Assembly (NCBI GenBank): GCA_965230205.1
Contig: OZ245996.1
Location: 3,224,001 to 3,288,000, forward strand
Reading direction: 5' to 3'
Source: CANLBN01 sp965230205
Lineage (GTDB): Bacteria > Pseudomonadota > Gammaproteobacteria > Pseudomonadales > Cellvibrionaceae
Length of the DNA stretch: 64,000 nt
Positions 16,463 to 25,249 of the stretch are shown here, in pieces. The position numbers and the translations under genes are program-made. The notes under the pieces are model-generated. The model was not told the origin of the DNA and ran no database searches. It saw only the letters and a list, made by a program, of their open reading frames with translations. Within the stretch, counting starts at the first letter, position 1, and the number at the start of each line of letters is the position of its first letter.

Positions 16463-18859
16463 ATGAAAATTAGTGAATCGTGGTTGAGAGAGTGGGTAAA
16501 CCCTGAATTAACCACAGAGGAATTGGCGGAACAAATTACGATGGCGGGTTTAGAGGTTGATGCCATCGAACCCGTTGCAGCAGATTTCAGTGGTGTGGTC
16601 GTTGGTGAAATACTATTTGTCGACCAGCATCAGGACGCCGATAAATTGCGTGTTTGCCAAGTTGCCGGTAATGGTGAAGATATTGTACAAGTGGTTTGTG
16701 GTGCACCAAATGCTCGTGTCGGTATTAAAATTCCCTTTGCAACAGTCGGTGCTGTATTGCCTGGTAATTTTAAAATTAAGAAGGCTAAGCTACGGGGTGT
16801 TGAATCCTTCGGTATGTTATGTGCGCAAACAGAGCTGAAATTAGGTGATGATGATGACGGCTTGTGGGAATTGGCGGCAGATGCACCCGTAGGTAAGGAT
16901 CTTAGAGAGTATTTACAACTAAATGATACCTGTGTTGAAGTCGACCTAACACCGAACAGAAGCGACTGCCTTTCTCTCAAAGGCATTGCGCGTGAAGTGG
17001 GTGTGTTGAATCGTCTATTGGTGACTCCACCGGCTATTGACCCAGTCGCAGCGACTATCGATGATACTTTTCCAGTAAATTTACAAGCGCCTAATGGTTG
17101 TCCCCGCTATGCAGGGCGTATTATTCGTGGTGTCGATTTATCCAAGCCAACTCCTTTATGGATGCAGGAGCGGTTGCGCCGGGCAGGTATTGGCTCTAAG
17201 GATATTGCCGTTGATACAACCAACTATGTTCTACTTGAGTTGGGGCAGCCAATGCATGCTTTCGATTTGGCAAAGCTGAATGGCGGTATTACTGTTCGCC
17301 AAGCTAATGACAAAGAATCACTGGCGCTTCTTGATGGTCAAACGGTTGAATTGACAGGGGACACTTTAGTTATTGCTGATCAAGAAAAAGCGATTGCTAT
17401 GGCAGGCATAATGGGTGGTAGTGAAACAGCGGTTGGTGAATCTACACAAGACCTCTTACTCGAAAGTGCTTTTTTCGCACCGACCACAATTGCTGGACGT
17501 GCTCGTAGCTATGGCTTGCACACAGATTCATCCCATCGTTTTGAGAGAGGGGTTGATTATAAGTTGCAAGAACAGGCTATTGAGCGAGCAACCAAGCTTA
17601 TTGTTGAGGTCGCTGGAGGGCAAGTAGGGCCTGTATTTATCGCTGAAGCTGAGCATGAACTACTGGCAAACCGTACAGTGCAACTCCGTCGTGAGCGTAT
17701 TCTGAGTGGGCTAGGTTTTGAATTGCCAGACGATGAAGTATTGGATATTTTGAATCGTCTTGGTTTAGAGCTGATTAAGCAAATTGAGGGCGGTTGGGAG
17801 TTTTCGATTCCAAGTTATCGCTTTGATATCAATATAGAAGCGGATTTGCTGGAAGAGCTGGCTCGAATCTATGGCTACAATAACTTGCCAACGACAAGCC
17901 TGCAAATGGCAATGGACTTACCTCTACATCAAGAGTCCGCTATAGGCTTGGATGCAGTCAGAGCCCAGCTGGTTGCAAGAGGGTATCAAGAATCAGTTTC
18001 CTATAGCTTTGTCGATCCGAAATTACAAAAATTACTTGACCCTCAAGTGACACCGATACCACTTAAAAACCCCATCAGTGCGGACATGTCAGTGATGAGA
18101 ACCTCGTTGTGGCAAGGTTTAGTCAATGCTCTTGAATATAATGTGAATCGCCAACAATCACGTATTCGCTTATTTGAGACGGGATTGCGCTTTTTGCCTT
18201 CTTCGAGTGAGGATTCAGATGTTAAAGGCTTTCAACAAGAAGCTATGATTGCTGGGTTGATCTATGGTCAGCGCCAAGCTGAGAACTGGTCAGCAAAAGC
18301 AGAACCTGTTGATTTCTATGATATTAAAGGCGATATAGAATCACTCTTAGCGCTGGTTGGTGATACTGACAGGTTTACTTTTGCAGCAGCAGAGCACCCA
18401 GCGTTACACCCGGGGCAGACAGCTTCCATTGCTAGCAATGGCCAGATTGTCGGGTATATTGGGACCTTGCACCCGCAAATTCAAAAAGCACTGGGCTTAC
18501 CACAAACAGCGTATATGTTTGAGATTACTCAGGTAGCTTTGGCTGAAGCTCAACTTCCAAGTTTTGCCCCTCTGTCGCGTTTTCCTGAGGTTCGTCGGGA
18601 TTTGGCCGTGATTGTTGACCAAGAATTGCCTGTTTCTGAGTTGGAAGCTAAAGTAAAAGAAGTGGCAGGAGAGTTGCTTACAAAGTTAAAGGTGTTTGAC
18701 GTATATGTTGGCAAAGGTATTGATTCACAAAGAAAAAGTATCGCTTTAGGCTTGACCTTTCAGCATCTTTCCCGCACTCTTACTGATGATGAAATTGCTA
18801 CGGCATCCGATGCTGTAATAAATGCTCTAAAAGAGGCCTTTAATGCGGAATTACGTTAA
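16463..18859 (+). CDS. pheT: Phenylalanyl-tRNA synthetase beta subunit
   Basis: This 798-aa protein (E. coli 795) has the order expected: an N-terminal tRNA-binding OB fold (residues 39-150), B3/B4 editing domain, B5 domain, a catalytic-like core and a C-terminal ferredoxin-fold anticodon-binding domain (about residues 705-798, FPEVRRDLAVIVD). It pairs with PheS. The intergenic gap to pheS is 97 bp. Confidence 0.97.
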   Translation: MKISESWLREWVNPELTTEELAEQITMAGLEVDAIEPVAADFSGVVVGEILFVDQHQDADKLRVCQVAGNGEDIVQVVCGAPNARVGIKIPFATVGAVLPGNFKIKKAKLRGVESFGMLCAQTELKLGDDDDGLWELAADAPVGKDLREYLQLNDTCVEVDLTPNRSDCLSLKGIAREVGVLNRLLVTPPAIDPVAATIDDTFPVNLQAPNGCPRYAGRIIRGVDLSKPTPLWMQERLRRAGIGSKDIAVDTTNYVLLELGQPMHAFDLAKLNGGITVRQANDKESLALLDGQTVELTGDTLVIADQEKAIAMAGIMGGSETAVGESTQDLLLESAFFAPTTIAGRARSYGLHTDSSHRFERGVDYKLQEQAIERATKLIVEVAGGQVGPVFIAEAEHELLANRTVQLRRERILSGLGFELPDDEVLDILNRLGLELIKQIEGGWEFSIPSYRFDINIEADLLEELARIYGYNNLPTTSLQMAMDLPLHQESAIGLDAVRAQLVARGYQESVSYSFVDPKLQKLLDPQVTPIPLKNPISADMSVMRTSLWQGLVNALEYNVNRQQSRIRLFETGLRFLPSSSEDSDVKGFQQEAMIAGLIYGQRQAENWSAKAEPVDFYDIKGDIESLLALVGDTDRFTFAAAEHPALHPGQTASIASNGQIVGYIGTLHPQIQKALGLPQTAYMFEITQVALAEAQLPSFAPLSRFPEVRRDLAVIVDQELPVSELEAKVKEVAGELLTKLKVFDVYVGKGIDSQRKSIALGLTFQHLSRTLTDDEIATASDAVINALKEAFNAELR

Positions 18860-18977
18860 GTGTTCCCGGATAGAGGCCTTTTAATAGTGTACTCTGCATA
18901 GTTTAAGTAATTAAAAAGTACACCGAGCTTTGGATTGATAAAAACAAAGAACAAGAGTTAATTCAGGAGGCGATAGG

Positions 18978-19283
18978 GTGTCTGATGCACTAACCAAGGC
19001 CGAGTTAGCCGAAAAGCTTTATGAAGATCTCGGTTTAAATAAGCGAGAAGCGAAAGAATTGGTAGAGCTGTTTTTTGAAGAAATTCGGGGCTCGCTGGAA
19101 CAGAACGAACAGGTTAAATTATCGGGTTTTGGTAATTTTGATCTAAGAGACAAAAAACAACGACCTGGTCGTAACCCAAAAACCGGTGAAGAGATCCCCA
19201 TTTCTGCCCGACGTGTGGTGACGTTTAGACCAGGCCAAAAACTCAAGGCTCGAGTAGAAGCATATGCTGGAACCGACAAATAA
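18978..19283 (+). CDS. ihfA: Integration host factor subunit alpha
   Basis: This 101-aa nucleoid protein forms a heterodimer with IhfB and bends DNA sharply. The DNA-intercalating arm RPGRNPKTGEEIPISARRVVTFRPGQKLK is intact with its Pro. It starts with GTG at 18978, supported by AGGAGG at 18965-18970. It overlaps the following MerR gene by 20 bp, a widely conserved arrangement. Confidence 0.96.
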   Translation: MSDALTKAELAEKLYEDLGLNKREAKELVELFFEEIRGSLEQNEQVKLSGFGNFDLRDKKQRPGRNPKTGEEIPISARRVVTFRPGQKLKARVEAYAGTDK

Positions 19284-19638
19284 CGACGAACTACCTGTTA
19301 TTCCAGGAAAACGCTATTTCACCATTGGTGAAGTGAGTGAGCTGTGTGCGGTAAAGCCCCATGTTTTACGATATTGGGAGCAAGAATTTCCCCAGCTAAA
19401 GCCTGTGAAGCGTCGTGGTAATCGTCGCTACTATCAGCGTCAAGATGTTCTCACTATTCGCCAAATCCGTTCATTACTTTATGATCAGGGTTTTACTATA
19501 GGAGGAGCTCGTCAACGGATGGAAGATAATGATGGTAGCGAAGCTAAAAGTACGGCTGATAGTGAATTTGATACTATGATCAGCAAAATGATTGCTGAAC
19601 TAGAAGATGTATTAAGGTTGCTCAAGTTGACTAAATAG
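19264..19638 (+). CDS. MerR-family transcriptional regulator
   Basis: This 124-aa protein has an N-terminal winged helix-turn-helix (FTIGEVSELCAVKPHVLRYWEQEFPQL, residues 19-43) and a wing RRGNRRYYQRQDV, then a short coiled C-terminus. The Cys-rich metal-binding loop of MerR/ZntR is absent, so it is not a classical metal sensor. It sits downstream of ihfA as in many gammaproteobacteria. The target is unknown. Confidence 0.85.
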   Translation: MLEPTNNDELPVIPGKRYFTIGEVSELCAVKPHVLRYWEQEFPQLKPVKRRGNRRYYQRQDVLTIRQIRSLLYDQGFTIGGARQRMEDNDGSEAKSTADSEFDTMISKMIAELEDVLRLLKLTK

Positions 19639-19691
19639 CGTTATAAGTAGGCATTTACCTTGTTGGTAGGGATTATTTTAAGTCGTAAAAG

Positions 19692-19734
19692 ACCCATAAA
19701 AAAGGCCGCTCATTGAGCGGCCTTTTTTATGGGT
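19692..19734 (+). terminator. Terminator after ihfA-merR
   Basis: The near-perfect palindrome AAAAAAGGCCGCTCA/GAGCGGCCTTTTTT extends outwards to ACCCAT/ATGGGT. It ends the ihfA-merR transcript and could work on both strands. From 19735 to 19931 I see no gene. Confidence 0.9.
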
Positions 19735-19931
19735 GGTCTGACTGCTTAGATTTGAACTTCTCGCCAGTTTGCAAAAATCAGAAATTAGCTTTTATCTTTC
19801 AATGACTTAAGATGCTGACTGTTTTATCTTTTGTGGTAGATAGCTTTTGCTGTTATCGATTACATGATTTGCTACCTCGATATTTAGCAAATCAACCACG
19901 CCGATAACCTTCTCGATAGATCAATATTATT

Positions 19932-20056
19932 ATATGGGTGAGGGGAATTAAGCGGACGGACGATTGGAGCACGAATAATTGAACTTGTCTTCAACAATTA
20001 AAGCATGAAGCCACGGAACTGTAACCCGTGTCTAATTATGGAACGACAACCCATAT
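19932..20056 (+). ncRNA. Candidate structured RNA of unknown class
   Basis: The stretch is closed by an 8-bp perfect helix, ATATGGGT (19932-19939) with ACCCATAT (20049-20056). Inside, AATTA (19946-19950) can pair with TAATT (20033-20037), and two hairpins (AATTG/CAATT and CACGG/CCGTG) lie within, giving a compact multi-branch fold. It contains GGGGAA and AACTGTAA segments loosely reminiscent of cobalamin riboswitches, but the required core order is missing. It lies upstream of the Zur box, so it is not simply the 5' leader of the GTPase gene. Confidence 0.3.
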
Positions 20057-20080
20057 TAAATCTTTTATTATTTATTTGTT

Positions 20081-20097
20081 ATGTTATATCATAACAT
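20081..20097 (+). promoter_or_regulatory. Zur box upstream of the COG0523-DUF1826-zur operon
   Basis: ATGTTATATCATAACAT is a perfect 7-3-7 palindrome and differs by one base from the E. coli Zur core ATGTTATANTATAACAT. It lies about 60 bp before the GTPase start, so zinc-bound Zur should repress the operon, including zur itself. Confidence 0.85.
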
Positions 20098-20157
20098 TTT
20101 TGCTATAAATTAAGTGTTAGTAGCTCAATATCAGTATTAGAATTAAGTACCCACAAA

Positions 20158-21378
20158 ATGAATAAGATTCAAAACAATAAGCTTCCTGTCACAGTTCTCT
20201 CCGGATTCCTTGGGGCGGGTAAGACAACTGTATTAAGCCATATCTTAAATAACCGCCAAGGTAGAAAGGTGGCGGTCATTGTTAATGATATGAGCGAAAT
20301 TAATATTGACTCAGCCATTGTGCAGAATGAGGTTTCACTAAACCATAGCGAAGAAAAGTTAGTCGAAATGAGCAATGGCTGCATTTGCTGTACTTTGCGT
20401 GAGGATTTGTTATTAGAGGTTAATAAATTAGCTAAAGCGGGGCGTTTCGATTATCTAGTGATTGAATCGACGGGTATTTCTGAGCCGTTGCCCGTTGCGG
20501 AAACCTTTACATTTGCTGATGAGAACGATGTGTCCTTATCTGATGTGTCCACTTTAGATACGATGGTCACAGTCGTTGACGCTGTCAATTTTCTTAAAGA
20601 TTACGATGAAGCTCAGTCCTTACAGGATAAAGGCGAATCTTTGGGCGATGAGGATGAGCGCAGTGTTGCGGACTTACTGGTCGATCAAGTGGAATTTGCA
20701 GATGTTATCTTAGTTAGCAAAACCGATTTAGTGGATGTGCCGACATTGGAGCGATTAACGGCCATCTTAAAAACTCTCAACACTTCCGCAGCTATTATCC
20801 CGATTAAAAATGGGCAAGTTAACCTTGATAAAGTATTAAATACAGGATTATTTAATTTCGAAAAGGCACAACAGGCACCTGGCTGGTTGCAGGAAATGCG
20901 AGGTGAGCATGTTCCTGAAACTGAAGAATACGGTATAGGCAGCTTTAGCTATGTCGCGAGAAAGCCTTTTCATCCAGAAAAGTTCTACCAATTTCTCCAT
21001 AACACAGAGCAATACGGAAAGTTAATTCGCTCCAAAGGTTATTTTTGGCTGGCGACTCGGCCAGAATTTGCTGGCCAATGGAGTCAGGCAGGGGGTATCG
21101 CTCGCTACGGCTTTGGTGGCATGTTCTGGAAATCCGTACCTAAAGAAAGCTGGCCAACAGATGAAGCGTATTTAGAATCAATTCAAAAAAGCTGGGTAGA
21201 ACCTTTTGGTGACATGCGGCAAGAGTTGGTTTTTATTGGTCAAAGTTTGGATAAAAAGAAAGTGATAGAAGCTTTGGATAGTTGTTTGCTATCTGAAGAG
21301 GAGCTCCTTCAAGGCAAACAGTTCTGGAAGACACTACCTGATCCATTCCCTGCATGGCAAGAATATAATGCTGCTTGA
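20158..21378 (+). CDS. COG0523-family GTPase, putative zinc metallochaperone
   Basis: This 406-aa protein of the G3E/CobW family has Walker A GFLGAGKTT (residues 16-24), the metal-binding CxCC motif GCICCTLRED (about residue 74), ESTGISEP and guanine-specificity region SKTD. The C-terminal CobW_C domain is complete. Family members linked to Zur are thought to deliver zinc to client enzymes during starvation (ZigA/YeiR type). A Zur box precedes it and the DUF1826 gene overlaps its end by 11 bp. Confidence 0.9.
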   Translation: MNKIQNNKLPVTVLSGFLGAGKTTVLSHILNNRQGRKVAVIVNDMSEINIDSAIVQNEVSLNHSEEKLVEMSNGCICCTLREDLLLEVNKLAKAGRFDYLVIESTGISEPLPVAETFTFADENDVSLSDVSTLDTMVTVVDAVNFLKDYDEAQSLQDKGESLGDEDERSVADLLVDQVEFADVILVSKTDLVDVPTLERLTAILKTLNTSAAIIPIKNGQVNLDKVLNTGLFNFEKAQQAPGWLQEMRGEHVPETEEYGIGSFSYVARKPFHPEKFYQFLHNTEQYGKLIRSKGYFWLATRPEFAGQWSQAGGIARYGFGGMFWKSVPKESWPTDEAYLESIQKSWVEPFGDMRQELVFIGQSLDKKKVIEALDSCLLSEEELLQGKQFWKTLPDPFPAWQEYNAA

Positions 21379-22036
21379 TTCTACAGAATACACCACCTCA
21401 AATGATGATTGGCCTACATTTGCTGAGGACCATGAGCCATCTGTATTGACATCGATCTATGAAGATAAAATCAATATGGCGATTTGGCAACGAAAGCACC
21501 AACAGATGCTTGACCTTTATGCAGAAGAGTGGGCACAGCGTTATCTCTCGCATACCCCTCGTTTGTTGTTGTCTGTAAAAAAAGCAGCTGATCAAATTGA
21601 GCAATTACTACCTGATTTAGATTATAAAGATGAATTTCAACAGGATGTTGCTTTGCTTGTTGATATGTTTGCTTGCTTATTTGATGCAAAAGAAGTGGGC
21701 ATACGCTTAGCGCCTTTAACAAAAGCTATGTGCCCCAAGTTTCATGTGGATAATGTTCCTTGTCGTTTAGTGACAACCTATGGTGGGTTAGGCACAGAGT
21801 GGCTATTGGAAGAAAATATTGACCGCAGTCGCTTAGGGAGAGGAGCCAACGGTTTACCTGATGATAAGTCAGGCATTCTTCAAGGCAATAAAATGATTCA
21901 GCAGTTAAGCTCGCAACAAGTCGCTTTGCTCAAAGGAAGTGGCTGGGAGGGGAATGAAAATTATGGGCTTGTGCACCGTTCTCCTTATTTGTCTCAAGGG
22001 CAAACACGCTTATTACTCACTTTAGATGTTTCTTAA
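21368..22036 (+). CDS. DUF1826-domain protein
   Basis: This 222-aa soluble protein matches the DUF1826 family that often accompanies COG0523 GTPases in zinc loci. Conserved features visible are KAMCPKFHVDNVPCRLVTTYGGLGTEWL (about residues 118-145) with Cys and His residues suited to metal binding, and a C-terminal HRSP. It overlaps the GTPase gene and precedes zur by 23 bp. The biochemical function is unknown; a partner role in zinc allocation is inferred. Confidence 0.8.
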   Translation: MLLDSTEYTTSNDDWPTFAEDHEPSVLTSIYEDKINMAIWQRKHQQMLDLYAEEWAQRYLSHTPRLLLSVKKAADQIEQLLPDLDYKDEFQQDVALLVDMFACLFDAKEVGIRLAPLTKAMCPKFHVDNVPCRLVTTYGGLGTEWLLEENIDRSRLGRGANGLPDDKSGILQGNKMIQQLSSQQVALLKGSGWEGNENYGLVHRSPYLSQGQTRLLLTLDVS

Positions 22037-22059
22037 CAAGGGCTTTTCACCGTAGAGAT

Positions 22060-22530
22060 ATGAGTCAATTCAATAAAAATATCGAGATTGCGGAAAAACA
22101 TTGCCAAGAAAAAGGAAAACGGCTAACAAAAAAAAGAAAAATGATACTGCGAGCGCTCTTGCAATCACAAAAAGCCTTATCAGCTTATGAGCTTGTCGAC
22201 TATTGCAAAAAGTATTTTAGTGAAATAATTCCTGCCATGTCTGTTTATAGAATACTGGACTTTTTACAGGATCAAGGGTTGGCACATAGATTGGAGTCAG
22301 CGAACAAATATGTGGCCTGTTCACACATCGTATGTAAACAAAGACATCAGTACTCGCAATTTTTAATTTGTGACCAATGTCAACGTGTTGAGGAAATCAA
22401 TATCGACTTATTGGCATTAGGTAATTTACAAACTATTATTAATAATACAGGTTTCCACTTAAACAGCCCGCAATTAGAAATTAATGGCATCTGTAATGAG
22501 TGTTTTTCAGATCAAACTCAAACTTTATAA
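22060..22530 (+). CDS. zur: Zinc uptake regulator Zur (Fur family)
   Basis: This 156-aa Fur-family repressor aligns with E. coli Zur along its length. It has an N-terminal RLTKKRKMILRALLQSQKALSAYEL winged helix, AMSVYRILDFL recognition helix and HRLESANKYVAC. The structural-zinc pairs ICDQC and ICNEC come later. With zinc bound it represses uptake genes. It lies third in an operon headed by a Zur box, so it is probably autoregulated. The second Fur-like protein at 39320-39706 is shorter and less Zur-like. Confidence 0.88.
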   Translation: MSQFNKNIEIAEKHCQEKGKRLTKKRKMILRALLQSQKALSAYELVDYCKKYFSEIIPAMSVYRILDFLQDQGLAHRLESANKYVACSHIVCKQRHQYSQFLICDQCQRVEEINIDLLALGNLQTIINNTGFHLNSPQLEINGICNECFSDQTQTL

Positions 22531-22545
22531 CGTTTACTTATCTAA

Positions 22546-23211
22546 ATGACAAGTTTGCTGAAACTAACCATACAGTACTTGCTCAAGTTACTTGTAATGC
22601 TGACTCTTTTACCCATTCATGCATACGCCCACCCACATAATTGGATTACTTTAAAAACTGAATTCACGCTCGATGAAAGGGGCCAGTTAACAGCATTGCT
22701 GCAGCACTGGAAGTTTGATATTTATTACTCAGAAATTCGATTAGCTGATATCAAGAATGAATATAGAGACCAACAGCAGGGCTTAGACCAAGTCGCCAAA
22801 GAAATGGCTAAAAATCTTAAGAATTATAACTATTTTTCGGAATTAAAGATTAACGATCAACTCATTGCTCTCACAGAACCCAGTACTCGCTCGCTCTCTA
22901 CAGTTTTTGAGAAAGATCAGCAGCAACTCATACTCACTATGGGGTTTAAGTTGGAAGAGCCTTGGTCAATAGGCAATAAAACCTTATCGTGGCGTGTTTT
23001 TGATCCAACTTACTATATTGATATGAGGCATCAAAAGCTTTCGCAAATTTTAATCCATAAGAGTAAGGATACGGAATGTTCTACTCATATCGAATCACCA
23101 AAACTTTCAGAAGAGATGATTAAATATGCGGCTAGTTTGGACCGTACCCAGAAAAACACACAAGGTCTTGGAGACTATTTTGCTGAAAAAGTACTTATTC
23201 GTTGTAATTAA
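22546..23211 (+). CDS. DUF1007 periplasmic protein
   Basis: This 221-aa protein has a signal peptide (MTSLLKLTIQYLLKLLVMLT..., cleavage after AYA near residue 28). The mature protein starts HPHNWI, the DUF1007 hallmark whose histidines can bind metal. DUF1007 proteins nearly always precede a NicO/RcnA-type transporter, as here (13 bp gap), and probably present metal to it or to its periplasmic face. Confidence 0.8.
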   Translation: MTSLLKLTIQYLLKLLVMLTLLPIHAYAHPHNWITLKTEFTLDERGQLTALLQHWKFDIYYSEIRLADIKNEYRDQQQGLDQVAKEMAKNLKNYNYFSELKINDQLIALTEPSTRSLSTVFEKDQQQLILTMGFKLEEPWSIGNKTLSWRVFDPTYYIDMRHQKLSQILIHKSKDTECSTHIESPKLSEEMIKYAASLDRTQKNTQGLGDYFAEKVLIRCN

Positions 23212-23224
23212 GAGGAATTAAGCG

Positions 23225-24217
23225 ATGATTTTATCGGGCAAATATAGTTATCGTTTTTTTCAGTTCGCTCTATTTTTTATTTTTTTGGGGCTCGGTCTAA
23301 GCCTTTATATGCACTGGTATTCCATTGTTAGTCAAGTTGTAGAGTGGCAAAAAACCTTTCATGATTTGCTGGGAATTCATATTAAAGCAATTTCTCAAGA
23401 TCCTATTCAACATGGCTTGGCACTGATCGCACTAAGCTTTGGTTATGGCGTATTTCATGCTGTTGGCCCGGGGCATGGTAAAGCAGTTATCATTGTTTAT
23501 CTTGGCTCCCATAAAGAGAGTTTGCGTAGGGGGGCGCTTATTTCATTGCTAGCTGCTTTTTTACAGGCAGTGATTGCAATTTTATTGGTTGTGGTTTTAT
23601 CTAAACTACTCAGTATTAAGTTTTCAGATGTGAATAGTTATGCAGATGATATTACTATCGTCAGTTATCTATTGGTTATGGCATTGGGTGCTTTTTTGTT
23701 TTTAACTGCCTTATTTAAACAATGTAAAAATATCAAACAAAGCGCTCAAAAAACCAGTGAATTAGATAATAGCCACAGTCATGAACACAGTGCTCATGGC
23801 CATAAAGATACACACCATCATGATCACTCATGTTGTGGTGGCCATCACGTTCACAAGAGCGACCCAAAAGAATCATGGTTGCAAAGTGTCAGTGTTATTT
23901 TTTCTATGGGAATGCGCCCCTGTGCCGGTGCTATTGTCGTACTGATCTACGCTCACCTAGTTGGTGTCTTCTATTATGGAGTGATAGCAACGCTGGCGAT
24001 GGGTTTGGGTACCGGACTTTCTATAGCTGGTATGGCATTGGGAACACAATTAGCACGTAATTGGTTTGAAGGGTTAGCAAAAAATAATAATCAACCTTTA
24101 TTGCGTTTTAATATGGGGCTCTGGTTAAGAATAGCGGGTGGGGCCATCATTTTTTTATTAGGTTTTAGTTTGTTTCAAGCAGCTACGCAAATCAGTGGTA
24201 GTCACCCTTTGTTATAG
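23225..24217 (+). CDS. NicO-family (RcnA-like) metal transporter
   Basis: This is a 330-aa inner-membrane protein with about six to seven membrane segments and the NicO motifs FHAVGPGHGKAV (about residue 76) and SMGMRPCAGAIVVLIYA (about residue 235). Between them lies a His-rich cytoplasmic loop (HSHEHSAHGHKDTHHHDHSCCGGHHVH, residues 182-210). The family moves Ni or Co, usually outwards. In this Zur-linked operon zinc or general metal handling is possible. Confidence 0.85.
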   Translation: MILSGKYSYRFFQFALFFIFLGLGLSLYMHWYSIVSQVVEWQKTFHDLLGIHIKAISQDPIQHGLALIALSFGYGVFHAVGPGHGKAVIIVYLGSHKESLRRGALISLLAAFLQAVIAILLVVVLSKLLSIKFSDVNSYADDITIVSYLLVMALGAFLFLTALFKQCKNIKQSAQKTSELDNSHSHEHSAHGHKDTHHHDHSCCGGHHVHKSDPKESWLQSVSVIFSMGMRPCAGAIVVLIYAHLVGVFYYGVIATLAMGLGTGLSIAGMALGTQLARNWFEGLAKNNNQPLLRFNMGLWLRIAGGAIIFLLGFSLFQAATQISGSHPLL

Positions 24218-24291
24218 TATTTTTCATTAAATGGGCTATTTATAAAAGTAGACTGTTCATATTGAAATGCTTGGATTATTAGCGAAGCTTT

Positions 24292-24320
24292 GGTGAATTA
24301 GATAATATATCTAATTCACC
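24292..24320. terminator. Hairpin between convergent genes
   Basis: A perfect 13-bp stem (GGTGAATTAGATA and its complement) with a 3-nt loop lies between the NicO gene and the convergent GlcG-like gene. No T-run follows on either side, so termination is a guess. Confidence 0.4.
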
Positions 24321-24357
24321 ATTAGTGCTCAGTTGGTTCTTTATATTTACTTTTGGT

Positions 24358-25098
24358 TTATTTTAAAGGGTTTGTTTTTCGAAGTTTTTTTGCAATAGTT
24401 GTTGCCGCTTCAGTACAGGCTGGATGTCCCCAACCACTTTTACTTCCTCCGTTTTTAATATCGTAAACAATGTTGTCATCGTTATTACTACTAATACCTG
24501 CTGGCACATGATCTAAATTTAATTTGTCTCGTAATTTCCAGGCAATATTGTGATCTGCACAGGAGCTATCGCCGCTGACACCAATGGCGCCTACTAAAGT
24601 GCCATCGCTATTGTAAAGTGCTAGGCCACCACCGAATACATTGACTCCTCCAATTTTATGTCCAACCATTGGGTCTTGCTTGCTACCTATTTTATTAACA
24701 TCACCACCGTAGGCAACTTGTGTATTCACTGGGTTACTGTGCTGAAGGCCATACAGGCTACCTCCAGACTGGACTGCTGAAAAGAGATTTGCAGTAGAAA
24801 GTGATAGGCCAGGCAAGCTAAATGCATTCGCTGTATTTGCTTTTTGTGCAGAGATGACACGACTACCAGGCCATTGCTCCCCACGATCATTTCCAGAAAA
24901 TGAGACTGATTGTACAATGCCATCACGGTCAACTACCGTTGCCCACATGTTTAATCCAAAGCCACCGTTAGTTTCTTTGACAATTTCTTTTAATGAACTT
25001 TGTACTTGAGTGTGTGTGGGTAAAACATCAGCATGCAATAAGCTTGCTAAAGAAAAACTAAGTATTGAAACGGCTGTTTTTGATAGTAATTTTTTCAT
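24358..25098 (-). CDS. GlcG/HbpS-family (DUF336) exported protein
   Basis: This 246-aa protein is read from ATG 25098, which has GGAG eight bases upstream; longer frames have no such site. The N-terminus MKKLLSKTAVSILSFSLASLLHA is a clear signal peptide. The body has family features: GLNMWATVVDRDGIV, the glycine-rich VNVFGGGLALYNSDGTLVGAIGVSGDSSCADHNIAW, and a C-terminal Cys. Relatives bind haem or act with oxidoreductases. It is divergent from a LysR gene that may regulate it. Confidence 0.8.
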   Translation of the reverse strand: MKKLLSKTAVSILSFSLASLLHADVLPTHTQVQSSLKEIVKETNGGFGLNMWATVVDRDGIVQSVSFSGNDRGEQWPGSRVISAQKANTANAFSLPGLSLSTANLFSAVQSGGSLYGLQHSNPVNTQVAYGGDVNKIGSKQDPMVGHKIGGVNVFGGGLALYNSDGTLVGAIGVSGDSSCADHNIAWKLRDKLNLDHVPAGISSNNDDNIVYDIKNGGSKSGWGHPACTEAATTIAKKLRKTNPLK

Positions 25099-25249
25099 AA
25101 AATATGCTCCATAATTTACAGCGAAAAAATAATTAAATTCACTAATTGCTTGATTACAATGTCGGGCAATTTTAATTATTATGAAACGATAAACAATTCC
25201 TCTATTTGTAAAATAAGTATTACTATATAGTAAAAATAAGGTGAGTATT

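Noticed and set aside
19932..20056. Cobalamin riboswitch
   Set aside because: AACTGTAA and GCCAC words are present but the GGTGxAAxxCC core and their order are missing, so only a generic structured RNA is reported.
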